NCBI GenBank assembly: GCA_020636905.1
Contig: JACJWX010000025.1
Location: 1 to 64,000 of the forward strand
Reading direction: 5' to 3'
Length of the DNA stretch: 64,000 nt
From: Actinomycetota bacterium
Lineage (GTDB): Bacteria > Actinomycetota > Thermoleophilia > Miltoncostaeales > Miltoncostaeaceae
Positions 1 through 8,510 of the stretch are shown here, piece after piece (the first letter of the stretch is position 1; each line of letters begins with the position of its first letter). A program made the position numbers and the translations under genes. The notes under the pieces are model-generated. The model searched no databases and was not told the DNA's origin. It saw only the letters and a program-made list of their open reading frames with translations.

Positions 1-679
1 TAAAAAAAAACGCCGCCGAACCGGTGCCGTCGAGCTGCGGCACGAGCCCGCCGGCGATGCCGGCCGGGTCCTGGTTGCCGGCGGCGACGAAGTTGTAGAG
101 GAAGCCGCCGGCCACCAGCCCCAGCAGGGCGATGATGGCCAGCTCGAAGCGGCGATGGCCGCGTTGTTCCAGGGCCAGGATGGCGAACGCCACCACCGCG
201 GTGATGAGCCCTGCCGGAAACAGGGGGATGCCGAACAGCAGATTGAGGCCGACGGCCGCGCCCACGAACTCGGCCAGGTCGGTCGCCATGGCCACGATTT
301 CGGCCTGGATCCAGAGCACGATGTTGGCACCCTTGCCGAACGCCTCGCGGCACAGCTCGGGAAGGCTCTTCCCGGTGGCCAGACCGGCCTTGGCGGTGAG
401 GTACTGGACCAGCATGGCCATGAGGTTGGCCATGACGATGACCCACACCAGCATGTACCCGTACTCGGCGCCGGCCGCGAAGTTGGTGGCGAAGTTGCCC
501 GGGTCGATGTAGGCCACCGACGCCACGAACGCGGGGCCCAGCAGGGCGACCGAACCACGGACGCGCCCGCGGGACAGGACTTCGGCGAGGACCGTCTTTC
601 CCGCGGCCAGCTCGGGCGAGTCGCCGGCGACCCGGGGCGTCGGGCTCGCCGCTTCGAATCCGTCTCCAGGCCGGTTCAC
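1..679 (-). CDS. mntH: Nramp-family Mn2+/Fe2+ transporter, N-terminal part (cut by window edge)
   Basis: Proton-coupled divalent metal importer of the inner membrane. About 226 codons are present, starting at a GTG at 679 just after GAGAGGGGG; an in-frame TGA two codons upstream fixes this as the first possible start. The helix-1 signature DPGNFATNFAAG, whose Asp and Asn bind the metal in Nramp proteins, is clear. Further hydrophobic segments follow (YMLVWVIVMANLMAMLVQYL; WIQAEIVAMATDLAEFVG, the conserved helix-3 region). The gene runs off the left edge through a run of nine T on its coding strand. It is divergent from a DtxR/MntR regulator, which suggests manganese or iron control. The exact metal cannot be told from sequence. 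Confidence 0.92.
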   Translation of the reverse strand, partial: MNRPGDGFEAASPTPRVAGDSPELAAGKTVLAEVLSRGRVRGSVALLGPAFVASVAYIDPGNFATNFAAGAEYGYMLVWVIVMANLMAMLVQYLTAKAGLATGKSLPELCREAFGKGANIVLWIQAEIVAMATDLAEFVGAAVGLNLLFGIPLFPAGLITAVVAFAILALEQRGHRRFELAIIALLGLVAGGFLYNFVAAGNQDPAGIAGGLVPQLDGTGSAAFFF

Positions 680-798
680 CCATCACCCCCTCTCGCCGTC
701 GATGCCGGTGTGCATCATGACACGAAAAGTCATCACCGGTAAGAAATGATTTCATCTCACGTTGGCAATCCACCCTGGATCATGATGAGATCCGCCTG
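680..798. promoter_or_regulatory. Divergent promoter region with two palindromes (candidate MntR/DtxR operator)
   Basis: This 119-bp region between the Nramp gene and the DtxR-family gene is AT-richer than its surroundings. It holds GAAAT-G-ATTTC at 743-753 and a perfect GGATC-N7-GATCC inverted repeat at 777-793, which ends five bases before the regulator start. Metal-dependent DtxR/MntR repressors bind palindromes in such shared regions. Assignment as operator is inference from position and symmetry. Confidence 0.5.
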
Positions 799-1503
799 AT
801 GGCAACGCACAGCGCCGCTTCGACCTCCGCTGAGGACTACGCCAAGGCGATCTACTCGCTCACCCGCGAGACCCCCGACGAGGGCGCGTCCACCAACGAT
901 CTGGCGGAGCGGCTGGGCATCTCGACCGGCGCGGTTTCGACGATGATCCGCCGCCTGGACGACGCGGGCCTGGCCGAACACGTGCCGTACCACGGTGTGC
1001 GCCTCACCGACGACGGCCGCCGGCTCGCCCTGCGGGTGATCCGCCGCCACCGCATCCTCGAGCTGTTCCTGGTGCACAGCCTGGACATGCCCTGGCAGGA
1101 CGTGCACCAGCACGCCGAGACGCTGGAGCACGCGGCGTCCGACGAGCTCATCGAGCTGATCGCCCAGCACCTGGGCAACCCCACCATCGACCCGCACGGC
1201 GACCCCATCCCCGACCGGAACCTCGAGATCGTCGAACCCGACCTGACCAGGGTGAGCGACCTGACACCGGGCGAACCGGCCGAGCTGGCGCGTGTCTCGG
1301 ATGCCGACCCCGAGATGCTGGCGTACCTTGCCGGTCGCGGGATCGGCATCGGCTCACGCCTGGCCGTCATTGCGCGGCAGCCGTTCGATGGGCCCACCGA
1401 TCTGGAGGTCGACGGGGCCGCGGTGTCCCTCGGCACACCCCTCACCCGCGCGATGTATGCCCGGCGCCGCCCTGCGCCCCCCTACGTCGTCGACGGCTCC
1501 TAG
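799..1503 (+). CDS. DtxR/MntR-family metal-dependent transcriptional regulator
   Basis: 234 aa. The N-terminal winged helix (about 8-70) has the family pattern EDYAKAIYSLTRE...LAERLGISTGAVSTMIRRL. The dimerization and metal-binding region follows (about 70-145; RRHRILELFLVHSLDMPW...HAETLEHAASDELIELIAQHLG, with His and Glu residues typical of the metal sites). The C-terminal third (about 155-225) resembles the FeoA/SH3-like domain of the longer DtxR type. It lies head-to-head with the Nramp gene and probably represses it when Mn or Fe is sufficient. The ATG at 799 has only a weak upstream purine run. Whether it senses Mn or Fe is not decidable here. Confidence 0.9.
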   Translation: MATHSAASTSAEDYAKAIYSLTRETPDEGASTNDLAERLGISTGAVSTMIRRLDDAGLAEHVPYHGVRLTDDGRRLALRVIRRHRILELFLVHSLDMPWQDVHQHAETLEHAASDELIELIAQHLGNPTIDPHGDPIPDRNLEIVEPDLTRVSDLTPGEPAELARVSDADPEMLAYLAGRGIGIGSRLAVIARQPFDGPTDLEVDGAAVSLGTPLTRAMYARRRPAPPYVVDGS

Positions 1504-2798
1504 CGCCGTCGCGCTGCGGGAATCCTGACCACGCGTGACGCGGTCCACTTGCGAACCGTGGTGGGTCGGGCCAGCACCCGTACGCCCACGTAGCCCTGAT
1601 CCCGGAACCGCACCCGGATGTTGGAGCTGCGCCGCAGGCTGATGAGCTTGACGCGCCGCCAGCGCTTGCGGCGCAGCTGGTAGGCGTCCACCCGCACGCG
1701 AAGGCGCCCACGTGATGCCAGTACGCCGGTGCGAACCGTCACCACACCCGACCGGTAGGTGACGCGCACCTTGCGAATGGCCACGCGGATTCCCCTGGTC
1801 TTCGAGTTCGCGGGCGCCGGTGGCTTGGCCGCCGACGTCGGGAGCGTGGGAACCGGCGTGGGTACCGGCGTGGTGGTGGGGGTACTCCCGCCCACGCCCG
1901 GTGTGGACGGGGTGGTGTCGGCCACGCGCACTTCGTTCAACGCGGCCACTACGGGCTTGGGGCTCAGGTCGTTGTGGTAGATGCCCTGGGTGAGCCACCA
2001 GTCACGGGGGTCGCTGCCGGCATCAACCGTCTCGTACAGGAAGATGCGGTCGGTGACGCCCTGGAGGTAACGGCGCCGGTACTGGTACATGCGCACCGTG
2101 TAGTCGGCCTGCTCGGCCTCGGAGACGCTGTTGGCGGCCCCCGAGTAGCAGTTGCGGCAGGTCGAGTACCCCGTCTCGCCGATCCAGATGGGCCGGCCGG
2201 GGTCGAATTGATCGACCAGCGCGCGCATGTAGGTCTGCGACGACAGCGCCCACGGTGCCGGGCGCCCCTTGCTGTCGACGCTCGTCCCCTCGGGTGCCAC
2301 CCGGGGGTAAGTTGATCATGACGATGTCCGCGCTGCCCTTGAGGCCGAGCTGATAGGCCTGCTCAAGGTAGTCCCAGGCGTTGGTGCCCGAACCGGTGGG
2401 CGTGCCGACCACGGATGCAGCACTCACCCGGCTCATCGGGTCTTTGGGCTTGATCGCGGCGTACGCCTGCTTCTGGATGTTGACGTACGCCCCCGCGTCG
2501 TGGGGACGGGCCCAGGGAACAGGTCGAAGTTCGGCTCGTTCCAGGGCATTGAGACGTCCACAAGCGGTGCCCACGCCTCGGCGAGTTTGCCCAGAGTGGC
2601 GGCGTACGCCGGCACGTTGGCAGGCGTTGGCGGATGATTCGACTCGCTGTAGCCCGAGGCCCATTGGGGTGAGCCCGTGATGATGAGCTGGGTGTTGAGC
2701 CCGAGATCATGGCGCACTGCAGCACCGCACGTGCGTGCTCGGGCGGCTGAAGTCTCCTGGTTGGGCTCGATCGCCTTCCACTCGGTCCCTACGCTCAC
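1500..2798 (-). pseudogene. Secreted clan GH-A-like glycoside hydrolase with basic C-terminal domain, broken by frameshifts
   Basis: Three reading frames joined end to end give one (beta/alpha)8-type hydrolase. The frame from 2798 carries VGTEWKAIEPNQ and MPWNEPNFDLF, with the NEP acid/base motif. The next frame (about 2505-2303) carries YVNIQKQAYAAIKPKDP. The last (2300-1500) carries GRPIWIGETGYST, with the likely nucleophile Glu. Frame breaks lie near 2500 and in the C-run near 2305. After a Thr/Pro-rich linker, a roughly 90-residue Arg-rich beta-type domain ends in VVRIPAARRR, reminiscent of other secreted proteins here. A signal-peptide-like stretch continues upstream in another frame to about 2985. 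It is either a decayed gene or a sequence with homopolymer errors. Its end overlaps the end of the convergent regulator by four bases. Confidence 0.7.
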
Positions 2799-3034
2799 CC
2801 ACGGAACCCGGCGGCGGCGGCGAGATTCACCTGCTCACAGGACCATGCGCGAATTCCGCCGTCGGGGAATGGTTCCGGTGGTGCTCTGGCCGAGCGCTCC
2901 AGTGGAGAGCACGAGCGAGGCTTGCGAGCGATGCAGCAACGGCGACCAGTCTCAGGCATGCGGAAACCCCTCAACAGGCATCCACCGGAAACAACCGTCT
3001 CGTGGAGGGCCTGTGCTCCCCCAAAGGACCAGTG
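2799..3034. other. Non-coding stretch with 5' remnant of the hydrolase gene
   Basis: No intact gene. On the minus strand one frame (about 2980-2830) reads LRLVAVAASLASLA followed by a short polar stretch and a stop. This looks like a signal peptide and is probably the original start of the broken hydrolase. Nothing else recognised. Confidence 0.4.
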
Positions 3035-4204
3035 TCAGCGGCCAATGCGTCCGTTCCCTCGCAGCTGCACCACGTCGGCCGTGGCCTCGGCGACGTTGGT
3101 CGGCACGCTCGCAAGGGGCTGCTCGTGCCACAGGCGGTCGAGGATGGCCCGCACCGGTGCCACCTGGGGAACGTCCCACCACATGTTGATCTCGACGATG
3201 CGCGGGCCGTCCTCGCAGAGGGCCAGGTCGAAGCCGAGGGTCCGCAGCGGGGCGAACAGCGGCGCCGCCCGGGTGACCACCTCGCAGGCGTCGGCCCACC
3301 AGGGAAGCTGGAAGCCGTCGAGGTCGACGCCGCGGGCGGGGTGCCGGGCGATGCGCTTCACTCCGGGGCGGTCCCCCAGGGGTGCGTAGGCTGCCTCGAC
3401 CCGCCCGGTGGACAGGTCGATCTCGCAGGTCATGTTGCCCAGCCGGCCACCGTGGAAGTTGTCGATGGCCGAACCGGCGGAGGCGATGCGGAACCCGGAC
3501 CACAGGATCTCGACCCGGCCGTGGGCGTTCACGAACGTGACCAGCCGCAGGGTGTGCAGTCCCGGGCTCTCGAACACGTCGAGATCGTGGTGGTTGCCGA
3601 GCCGTTCCTGGACGATCCAGTCGGGGTATTCCTCGTCGTCACGCATCTGCTCGACGATGTCGCGCGCCGAGTGGAGGCGGCCGGTGGCGACGTCGCGCCA
3701 CACCTCGCCCACCCGCTCGAGCGCGCGCACGCCCTTGCCGAACGATCCCGCCGACGGCTTGGCGATGACATGGTCGGGAAGGCCCCGGAAGGGCATGGCC
3801 CACGAATCGGGCGCGATGGGCCGGGAGTGGACGTGGTCCCAGCCCATGGCGCCGTCCATGAGGGTGAGGTACTGCCGCGGGATGGGCAGCCCGGCAGCGT
3901 TGGCGATCATGTGGAAGACCACCTTGTCCTCGGACACCGCCTCGATCTGGTGCGCGTTCATGAGGTACTGCAGGCGGGTGGTCTCACGCGGGGAGGCCGT
4001 CGCGTCCAGGTCGATGCTCGACTCGGGATCGAGGAGCCCGCTGGCGAGGCTCTCGTCGAGCCCCCACCCGTATCGTTGCCGGATGCGCATGGCCTTCAGC
4101 TGCAGTGGAAGCCAGGCGACGCCGTAGGTGTCGCGCGCCGCACGCCGGATTCCGGCGGTGCGCTCGACGTATTGACTGGTACGGCGAATCAGCCTGCGAA
4201 TCAC
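3035..4204 (-). CDS. Sugar-transfer-associated type ATP-grasp protein
   Basis: 389 aa. It resembles the ATP-grasp family found near polysaccharide genes (ATPgrasp_ST type), related to alpha-L-glutamate ligases. Visible signs: the lysine-containing strand VIAKPSAGSFGKGVRAL (about 150-166), the acidic binding segment DWIVQERLGNHHDLDVFESPG (split across about 197-217), RLVTFVNAHGRVEI, and the metal-binding end IVEINMWWD with Glu/Asn (about 345-353). No signal peptide or membrane span, so it is likely a cytoplasmic ATP-dependent carboxylate-amine or -thiol ligase of unknown substrate. It stands alone between dxs and the broken hydrolase, which gives no pathway clue. Confidence 0.75.
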   Translation of the reverse strand: MIRRLIRRTSQYVERTAGIRRAARDTYGVAWLPLQLKAMRIRQRYGWGLDESLASGLLDPESSIDLDATASPRETTRLQYLMNAHQIEAVSEDKVVFHMIANAAGLPIPRQYLTLMDGAMGWDHVHSRPIAPDSWAMPFRGLPDHVIAKPSAGSFGKGVRALERVGEVWRDVATGRLHSARDIVEQMRDDEEYPDWIVQERLGNHHDLDVFESPGLHTLRLVTFVNAHGRVEILWSGFRIASAGSAIDNFHGGRLGNMTCEIDLSTGRVEAAYAPLGDRPGVKRIARHPARGVDLDGFQLPWWADACEVVTRAAPLFAPLRTLGFDLALCEDGPRIVEINMWWDVPQVAPVRAILDRLWHEQPLASVPTNVAEATADVVQLRGNGRIGR

Positions 4205-4305
4205 GGGGACTCCTCCGGGCGGTCCTTTCGCAAGCCCACAGTAGCCGCCGGGCCGCCGGAATCCACTTAACCCGCCGTATAGCCCCGCGCCGTCAACCGT
4301 ACGGT

Positions 4306-6219
4306 TCAGGCGGTGGCGGCGACCCCTTCGGTGGACACGCCGAGTGCCTTGGCGACCGTGGCGGCGACCTGCTTGGGCGTGAGGCCGGCATCGGCCAACA
4401 GCACGTCGCGGTGCCCGTGTTCGATGAACTGGTCGGGCAGCCCCAGCGTGAGCACCCGCGAGGGAAGGTCGGCGACCGCCTCGAGCACCGCTGAGCCGAA
4501 TCCGCCCTGCACCACGTGGTCCTCGATGGTGACCACCAGGTCGTGGGTGGAGGCGAGGCGACGCATCATCTCGCGGTCGAGCGGCTTGCAGAAACGGGCG
4601 TTGACCACCGTCGGCGTGACGCCGGTGGACTCGGTGAGGTGGTCGGCGGCGGTTGCCGCGATGAGCGCCCCGTAGCCGTACCCCACAAGCGCCACCCGCT
4701 CACCCTCTGCGAGCACCTGCGCCCTGCCGATGGGCAGCGCCTGGGGCGCGGTCGGGATGGCCACGCCGGTCCCCGCCCCGCGCGGGTAGCGCAGCGCGGT
4801 GGGCCCGTCGATGGTGAGGGCCGTGTGCAGCATGTGCACCAGCTCTGCCTCGTCCATGGGCGCCATGACGGTGAGGTTGGGCACCGAGCGCAGGTACGCG
4901 ATGTCGAAGGTGCCGTGATGGGTGGGTCCGTCGTCGCCCACCAGGCCGCCGCGGTCGATGGCGAACACGATCGGCAGCTTCTGCAGGGCGGCATCGTGCA
5001 CGATGGGGTCGAAGGCGCGCTGCAGGAACGTCGAATACATGGCGCACACCGGCCGCATGCCGGCGATGGCGAGCCCGCAGGCGAACACCACCCCGTGCTG
5101 TTCGGCGATACCAACGTCGAAGGTGCGGTCGGGATGGGCGTCCTGCATGTACTGCAGGCCCGTGCCCTTCAGCATCGCCGCGGTGATTGCGACCACGCGG
5201 TCGTTGGCGTCGGCTTCGGCAACGAGCGCACGTCCGAACACCTCGGTGTAGGCCGGCGGGGCCGGCTTCTTCGGGGCGGCCTTGCCCGACACCGGGTCGA
5301 ACGGGGTGGCCCCGTGCATGGCCTCGATGTGGTCCTCGGCGGGCTCGTAGCCCTTGCCCTTGGTGGTCTTGACGTGCACCAGCACCGGGCCGCCGCGATG
5401 GACGGCCGACCGGACCGCCTTGCGCACGGCGCTGACGTCGTGGCCGTCGATGGGCCCCAGGTACGCGAAGCCGAGCGACTCGAACAGGGCTCCGGACTCG
5501 AACCACAGCGCCTTGGTGGCGTCGCGGATGTGCGAGCCCATGTAGTCGCCGCCCGGAATGCGCGAGACCGCGCGCTCGATCTCCTCGCGGACCTTGGTGA
5601 GGGTGGTGTCGACGCGGGCGCGCTGCAGCATGCTGGAGAGCGCACCGACGTTCTGGCCGATGCTCATGCCGTTGTCGTTGAGGATCACGACGACCGGGGA
5701 ATCGTGCGCGCCGGCCTGGTTGAGCCCTTCGTAGGCCATCCCGCCCGTGAGGGCGCCGTCGCCGATGACGCACACGACGGCACCATCGGGACCGTGGCCG
5801 CGACGGCGGGCCTCGGCCAGGCCGACCGCGTAGCTGATGCTGGTGGAGGCGTGCCCGGCGCCCATGACGTCGTGCTCGCTCTCCTCGCGGCGCAGGAAGC
5901 CCGAGATGCCCCCGTGCTGGCGCAGCGTGTGGAAGTCGTCGAGGCGCCCGGTGAGCAGCTTGTGGCCGTAGGCCTGGTGCCCGACGTCCCAGATGATGCG
6001 GTCGGTGGGGCTCGACAGCTCGCAGTGGAGCGCGAGGGTGAGCTCGACCGTCCCGAGGCTGGCCCCCAGGTGGCCCCCGGTCTGGGCGACGGTCTCGACG
6101 ATGGCGCCGCGCATCTCGGCCGCGAGGGCTGCGAGCTGGGCGTCGGACATGTTCCGAAGCGCGTCGGTACCCGTGAGCGAACTGAGCGTCGGGTAGCGCG
6201 CGGAAAACTGGCTAGACAC
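4306..6219 (-). CDS. dxs: 1-deoxy-D-xylulose-5-phosphate synthase
   Basis: 637 aa, full family length. It condenses pyruvate and glyceraldehyde 3-phosphate on thiamine diphosphate, the first step of the MEP isoprenoid pathway; the product also feeds thiamine and pyridoxal synthesis. Seen: GGHLGASLGTVELTLALH near the N-terminus, WDVGHQAYGHKLLTGR, the ThDP/Mg motif GDGALTGGMAYEGLN ending in LNDN, and the transketolase-like Pyr domain with FDVGIAEQHGV (catalytic Glu). The start is a GTG at 6219; methionine 24 is an alternative. No other MEP gene is in the window. Monocistronic by spacing. Confidence 0.97.
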   Translation of the reverse strand: MSSQFSARYPTLSSLTGTDALRNMSDAQLAALAAEMRGAIVETVAQTGGHLGASLGTVELTLALHCELSSPTDRIIWDVGHQAYGHKLLTGRLDDFHTLRQHGGISGFLRREESEHDVMGAGHASTSISYAVGLAEARRRGHGPDGAVVCVIGDGALTGGMAYEGLNQAGAHDSPVVVILNDNGMSIGQNVGALSSMLQRARVDTTLTKVREEIERAVSRIPGGDYMGSHIRDATKALWFESGALFESLGFAYLGPIDGHDVSAVRKAVRSAVHRGGPVLVHVKTTKGKGYEPAEDHIEAMHGATPFDPVSGKAAPKKPAPPAYTEVFGRALVAEADANDRVVAITAAMLKGTGLQYMQDAHPDRTFDVGIAEQHGVVFACGLAIAGMRPVCAMYSTFLQRAFDPIVHDAALQKLPIVFAIDRGGLVGDDGPTHHGTFDIAYLRSVPNLTVMAPMDEAELVHMLHTALTIDGPTALRYPRGAGTGVAIPTAPQALPIGRAQVLAEGERVALVGYGYGALIAATAADHLTESTGVTPTVVNARFCKPLDREMMRRLASTHDLVVTIEDHVVQGGFGSAVLEAVADLPSRVLTLGLPDQFIEHGHRDVLLADAGLTPKQVAATVAKALGVSTEGVAATA

Positions 6220-6329
6220 TTCCGCGAACCTTATCGGACCTCACCCCCTGCACCAGTGGGGACTGGCGCGCCGCGAGGAACCGCCCATTCCAGGGCGATC
6301 GTGATGGGCCTGGTGTCGCGGTGACGGCC

Positions 6330-7798
6330 TCAGGGCGCTCCGGCAACCCTGGATGGAAGGACCAGCCGTACTCCTGGTTGGTCACTCACTTCGAAGGCGT
6401 TGGTCGCGGCGAGGTCGAGCTCGGCCTCTGGGACGGTGCTGCAGTTCAACTCGGATGCGTATGTGCGCGCAAAGTCGAGTACCGCGAGGAGGGCGGCCGG
6501 CGTCCCGTGCGTGCTCATCGCGCGCAGCGCGCTCAGGTAATCCCCCCGGAAGACGGTTGGTATCAGGACGGGGGACTGACCGGCCGACCAGAGCTCCGCG
6601 TTCATCATGGCCCGGGCGGTTCGTCCGTTCCCATCCTCGAACGGATGCACCTCGCTGACCATGAACATCATGAATACGGCTCTCGCGAAAGGGTCGGTGA
6701 GCTCGGCGTACCGGGCATAGCCTTCCTTCAACGTTCCCTGCACGCGGTCAGGATGGACGAAAATTCTTGCGCCAACGCGGTTCTCCCGCAGTTTGAACGC
6801 CCCGGGGCTCTTGTCCGGACGGCCGTGCATGATCCCGCGATGCATGCCCTGGAGTACCGCGATCAGGTGTTCCGGCGAGGTCGGTAGCTGCATCCCGGGA
6901 GAGAACGCGCTCAGCACGTTGTAGGTCCCGGTGATGTCATGGGCGTCGGCTGGTCGACTGCCGGACCGCACCATCGAACACGATGCCCGCGGCCTGGTCG
7001 AACGCGAACGGTGCCCTCGATGTAGTTCGAGAAGTATGCGTCCACGAACGGCAACACGACCCGGCGCTCGGGGCCGGAAGACCGATCACCGCGGGCGTTC
7101 CAACGAGGGCCGTGCGCAGTGCGTCGAACATCTGGACCCTGGCGTGGTCGCGGGCTCACCCGCCTGCCTGGCCCTGAGAGCGGTGTGACACCCCGGGGTG
7201 CTGACCGACCGAGGAACGATCCGATCAGTTCGTGAACCTGCAGGCAGATATTCGGCCAACCTGAGGGCCTCGGCGATCTGGCTGGCCTGGTCACGAAGCG
7301 CATTCAGATACCGTCACCGAGTTCCTGGGCACGTTGGTCGAGCCACCCTCGAGTTCGGTGCGAGAGAACGTCCTGGAGACCGGCCGTCACGGGACCTCGA
7401 TACCTGAAGGTGTTCGAGGAGCGCTCGGGCGTCACCGGAACTCCACACCAGATCCGAACTGGGAGTGTCGGTCTCCATTGGTCCTCGCGCCGGGACGAGA
7501 ACGCAACAGGATCCCGCCAGAAGATGAGCTTCCGCCGGCCGGGGTGTGTCAGGAACACGCTCCCGTCCGGAAGCGGGGTAGTCGTTGAGCGTCGCCGTGC
7601 GCGCACCTCAGCACGGCCCGGGTGAGTCACAGCGATCACACGGTGGAGGCGCGTCGGGATCAGCACCTCCAGAGGCGTGTCGAGCTCGCTGGTGTGCAAT
7701 GACCCAACAACGCGGCGCACCTCGCCGCGGCTGCGTGCCTGATTCACCGCCTTGCTGGTCTGGCGATTGGAGAGGAAGAACTCGGCGAACCCGGGCAT
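6330..7798 (-). pseudogene. Fic-family protein with AbiEi-like N-terminal domain, broken by frameshifts
   Basis: A roughly 490-codon gene split over at least four frames. The N-terminal frame (7798-7304) begins MPGFAEFFLSNRQTSKAVNQ and reads like the winged-helix AbiEi antitoxin-type domain often fused to Fic proteins. Frames between 7300 and 6975 carry RVQMFDALRTALVG and PFVDAYFSNYIEGT, typical of the Fic N-terminal helices. The frame 6974-6330 holds the catalytic motif HPFEDGNGRTAR (HPFx[D/E]GNGRxxR). Fic domains transfer AMP or related groups to protein hydroxyls. Conserved parts are intact but frame changes occur near 7304, 7130-7190 and 6975-7030. As sequenced it cannot make the full enzyme. 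Confidence 0.75.
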
Positions 7799-7802
7799 GG
7801 CC

Positions 7803-7883
7803 GGGAAACAATAGCGACTTAAGCACGTCGCCAGGGAAACATTCGTGCTTTAAGAACCGTTCACGGGGGTCTCCGGGGAAACA
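7803..7883. promoter_or_regulatory. Promoter/operator region of the Fic gene: inverted repeat plus three GGGAAACA repeats
   Basis: Just upstream of the Fic start on the minus strand, CTTAAGCACG (7818-7827) pairs with CGTGCTTTAAG (7844-7854), with one bulged base and a 16-base spacer. A minus-strand TATTGT box lies about 9 bases before the ATG at 7798. GGGAAACA occurs at 7803-7810, 7834-7841 and 7876-7883. AbiEi-type proteins are known to bind inverted repeats and repress their own operons, so autoregulation is likely but inferred. Confidence 0.5.
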
Positions 7884-7891
7884 ATCCGCGA

Positions 7892-8083
7892 TTAGTGCGG
7901 GTGGTCAGTCTCCGGCTCCAGGGCCGCCGGCAGCAACTCGCTGATGCGGGTGGCCGTGATGACGGCCTCGTCGGCCAGTTCGCGCCGTGCCTCGGGCGTG
8001 AGGTCGTCCTCGGCGAGGTCGCGGGCGACGCGTTCCAGCCGCTCCACCAGCAGCGGCAGCGGCTCGGTGTGCGGGTCACCCAT
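7892..8083 (-). CDS. Small acidic helical protein, 63 aa (possible XseB-like)
   Basis: Last gene of the aro-acc-nusB operon; its ATG overlaps the end of nusB by 8 bases. The protein is mostly helix, with LPLLVERLERVARDLAEDDL followed by TPEARRELADEAVITATRIS. The spacing of charged and Leu residues is like exonuclease VII small subunit (about 60-80 aa), but the similarity is weak and no xseA is nearby. An overlapping ORF in another frame is Arg/Thr/Ser-rich and is rejected. Function unknown. Confidence 0.55.
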   Translation of the reverse strand: MGDPHTEPLPLLVERLERVARDLAEDDLTPEARRELADEAVITATRISELLPAALEPETDHPH

Positions 8084-8510
8084 CGGCGTCCTCCGCGGCG
8101 CGGGCCTCGCGTGCGATGCGGCCCAGGATGCCGTTCACGAACGCGGGCGTCTCGGCCGCGCAGAACGTCTTGGCCTGGGAGACCGCCTCGTCGATCGACA
8201 CCGCCTCGGGGATCTCGGGAATGTCGAGGATCTCGTGCACCGCGACGCGCATGATGTTGCGCTCCAGCGGGGCGATGCGGCCTGCGGTCCAGCGGTCGGC
8301 CGCGTCGGTGATGAGCCGGTCGATGTGGTCGACGTCCACCGACACGCCGTCCACCAGGGCGCGGGTGAACTCGTCGATCTGTGACCCGCGATCACGCTCG
8401 CTGGCGGCGATGAGTTCCTCGATGGGCAGCCCGGTGACATCGCGCTGGTAGAGCAGCACGACGGCCTGGCGACGGGCCTGGCGGCGGCTGTCCACGACCT
8501 GCTGGCTCAC
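8076..8510 (-). CDS. nusB: Transcription antitermination factor NusB
   Basis: 144 aa. All-helical RNA-binding protein that forms boxA complexes with NusE (S10) in rRNA antitermination. Family features: RRQARRQAVVLLYQRDVTG at the N-terminus, then LERNIMRVAVHEIL and AVSIDEAVSQAKTFCAAETPAFVNGIL (two segments). The GTG start at 8510 overlaps the accC stop by four bases (GTGA), so it is translationally coupled. The efp-acc-nusB order is common in Gram-positive bacteria. Confidence 0.93.
   Translation of the reverse strand: MSQQVVDSRRQARRQAVVLLYQRDVTGLPIEELIAASERDRGSQIDEFTRALVDGVSVDVDHIDRLITDAADRWTAGRIAPLERNIMRVAVHEILDIPEIPEAVSIDEAVSQAKTFCAAETPAFVNGILGRIAREARAAEDADG

Noticed and set aside
3035..4204. 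RimK/glutathione-synthase identity for the ATP-grasp protein
   Set aside because: Only the general ATP-grasp fold motifs are seen; the pattern fits the sugar-transfer-associated subgroup better and no substrate can be named.
7803..7883. CRISPR-like array from the GGGAAACA repeats
   Set aside because: The repeat unit is only 8 bases, spacings are unequal (31 and 42), there are only three copies and no cas genes.
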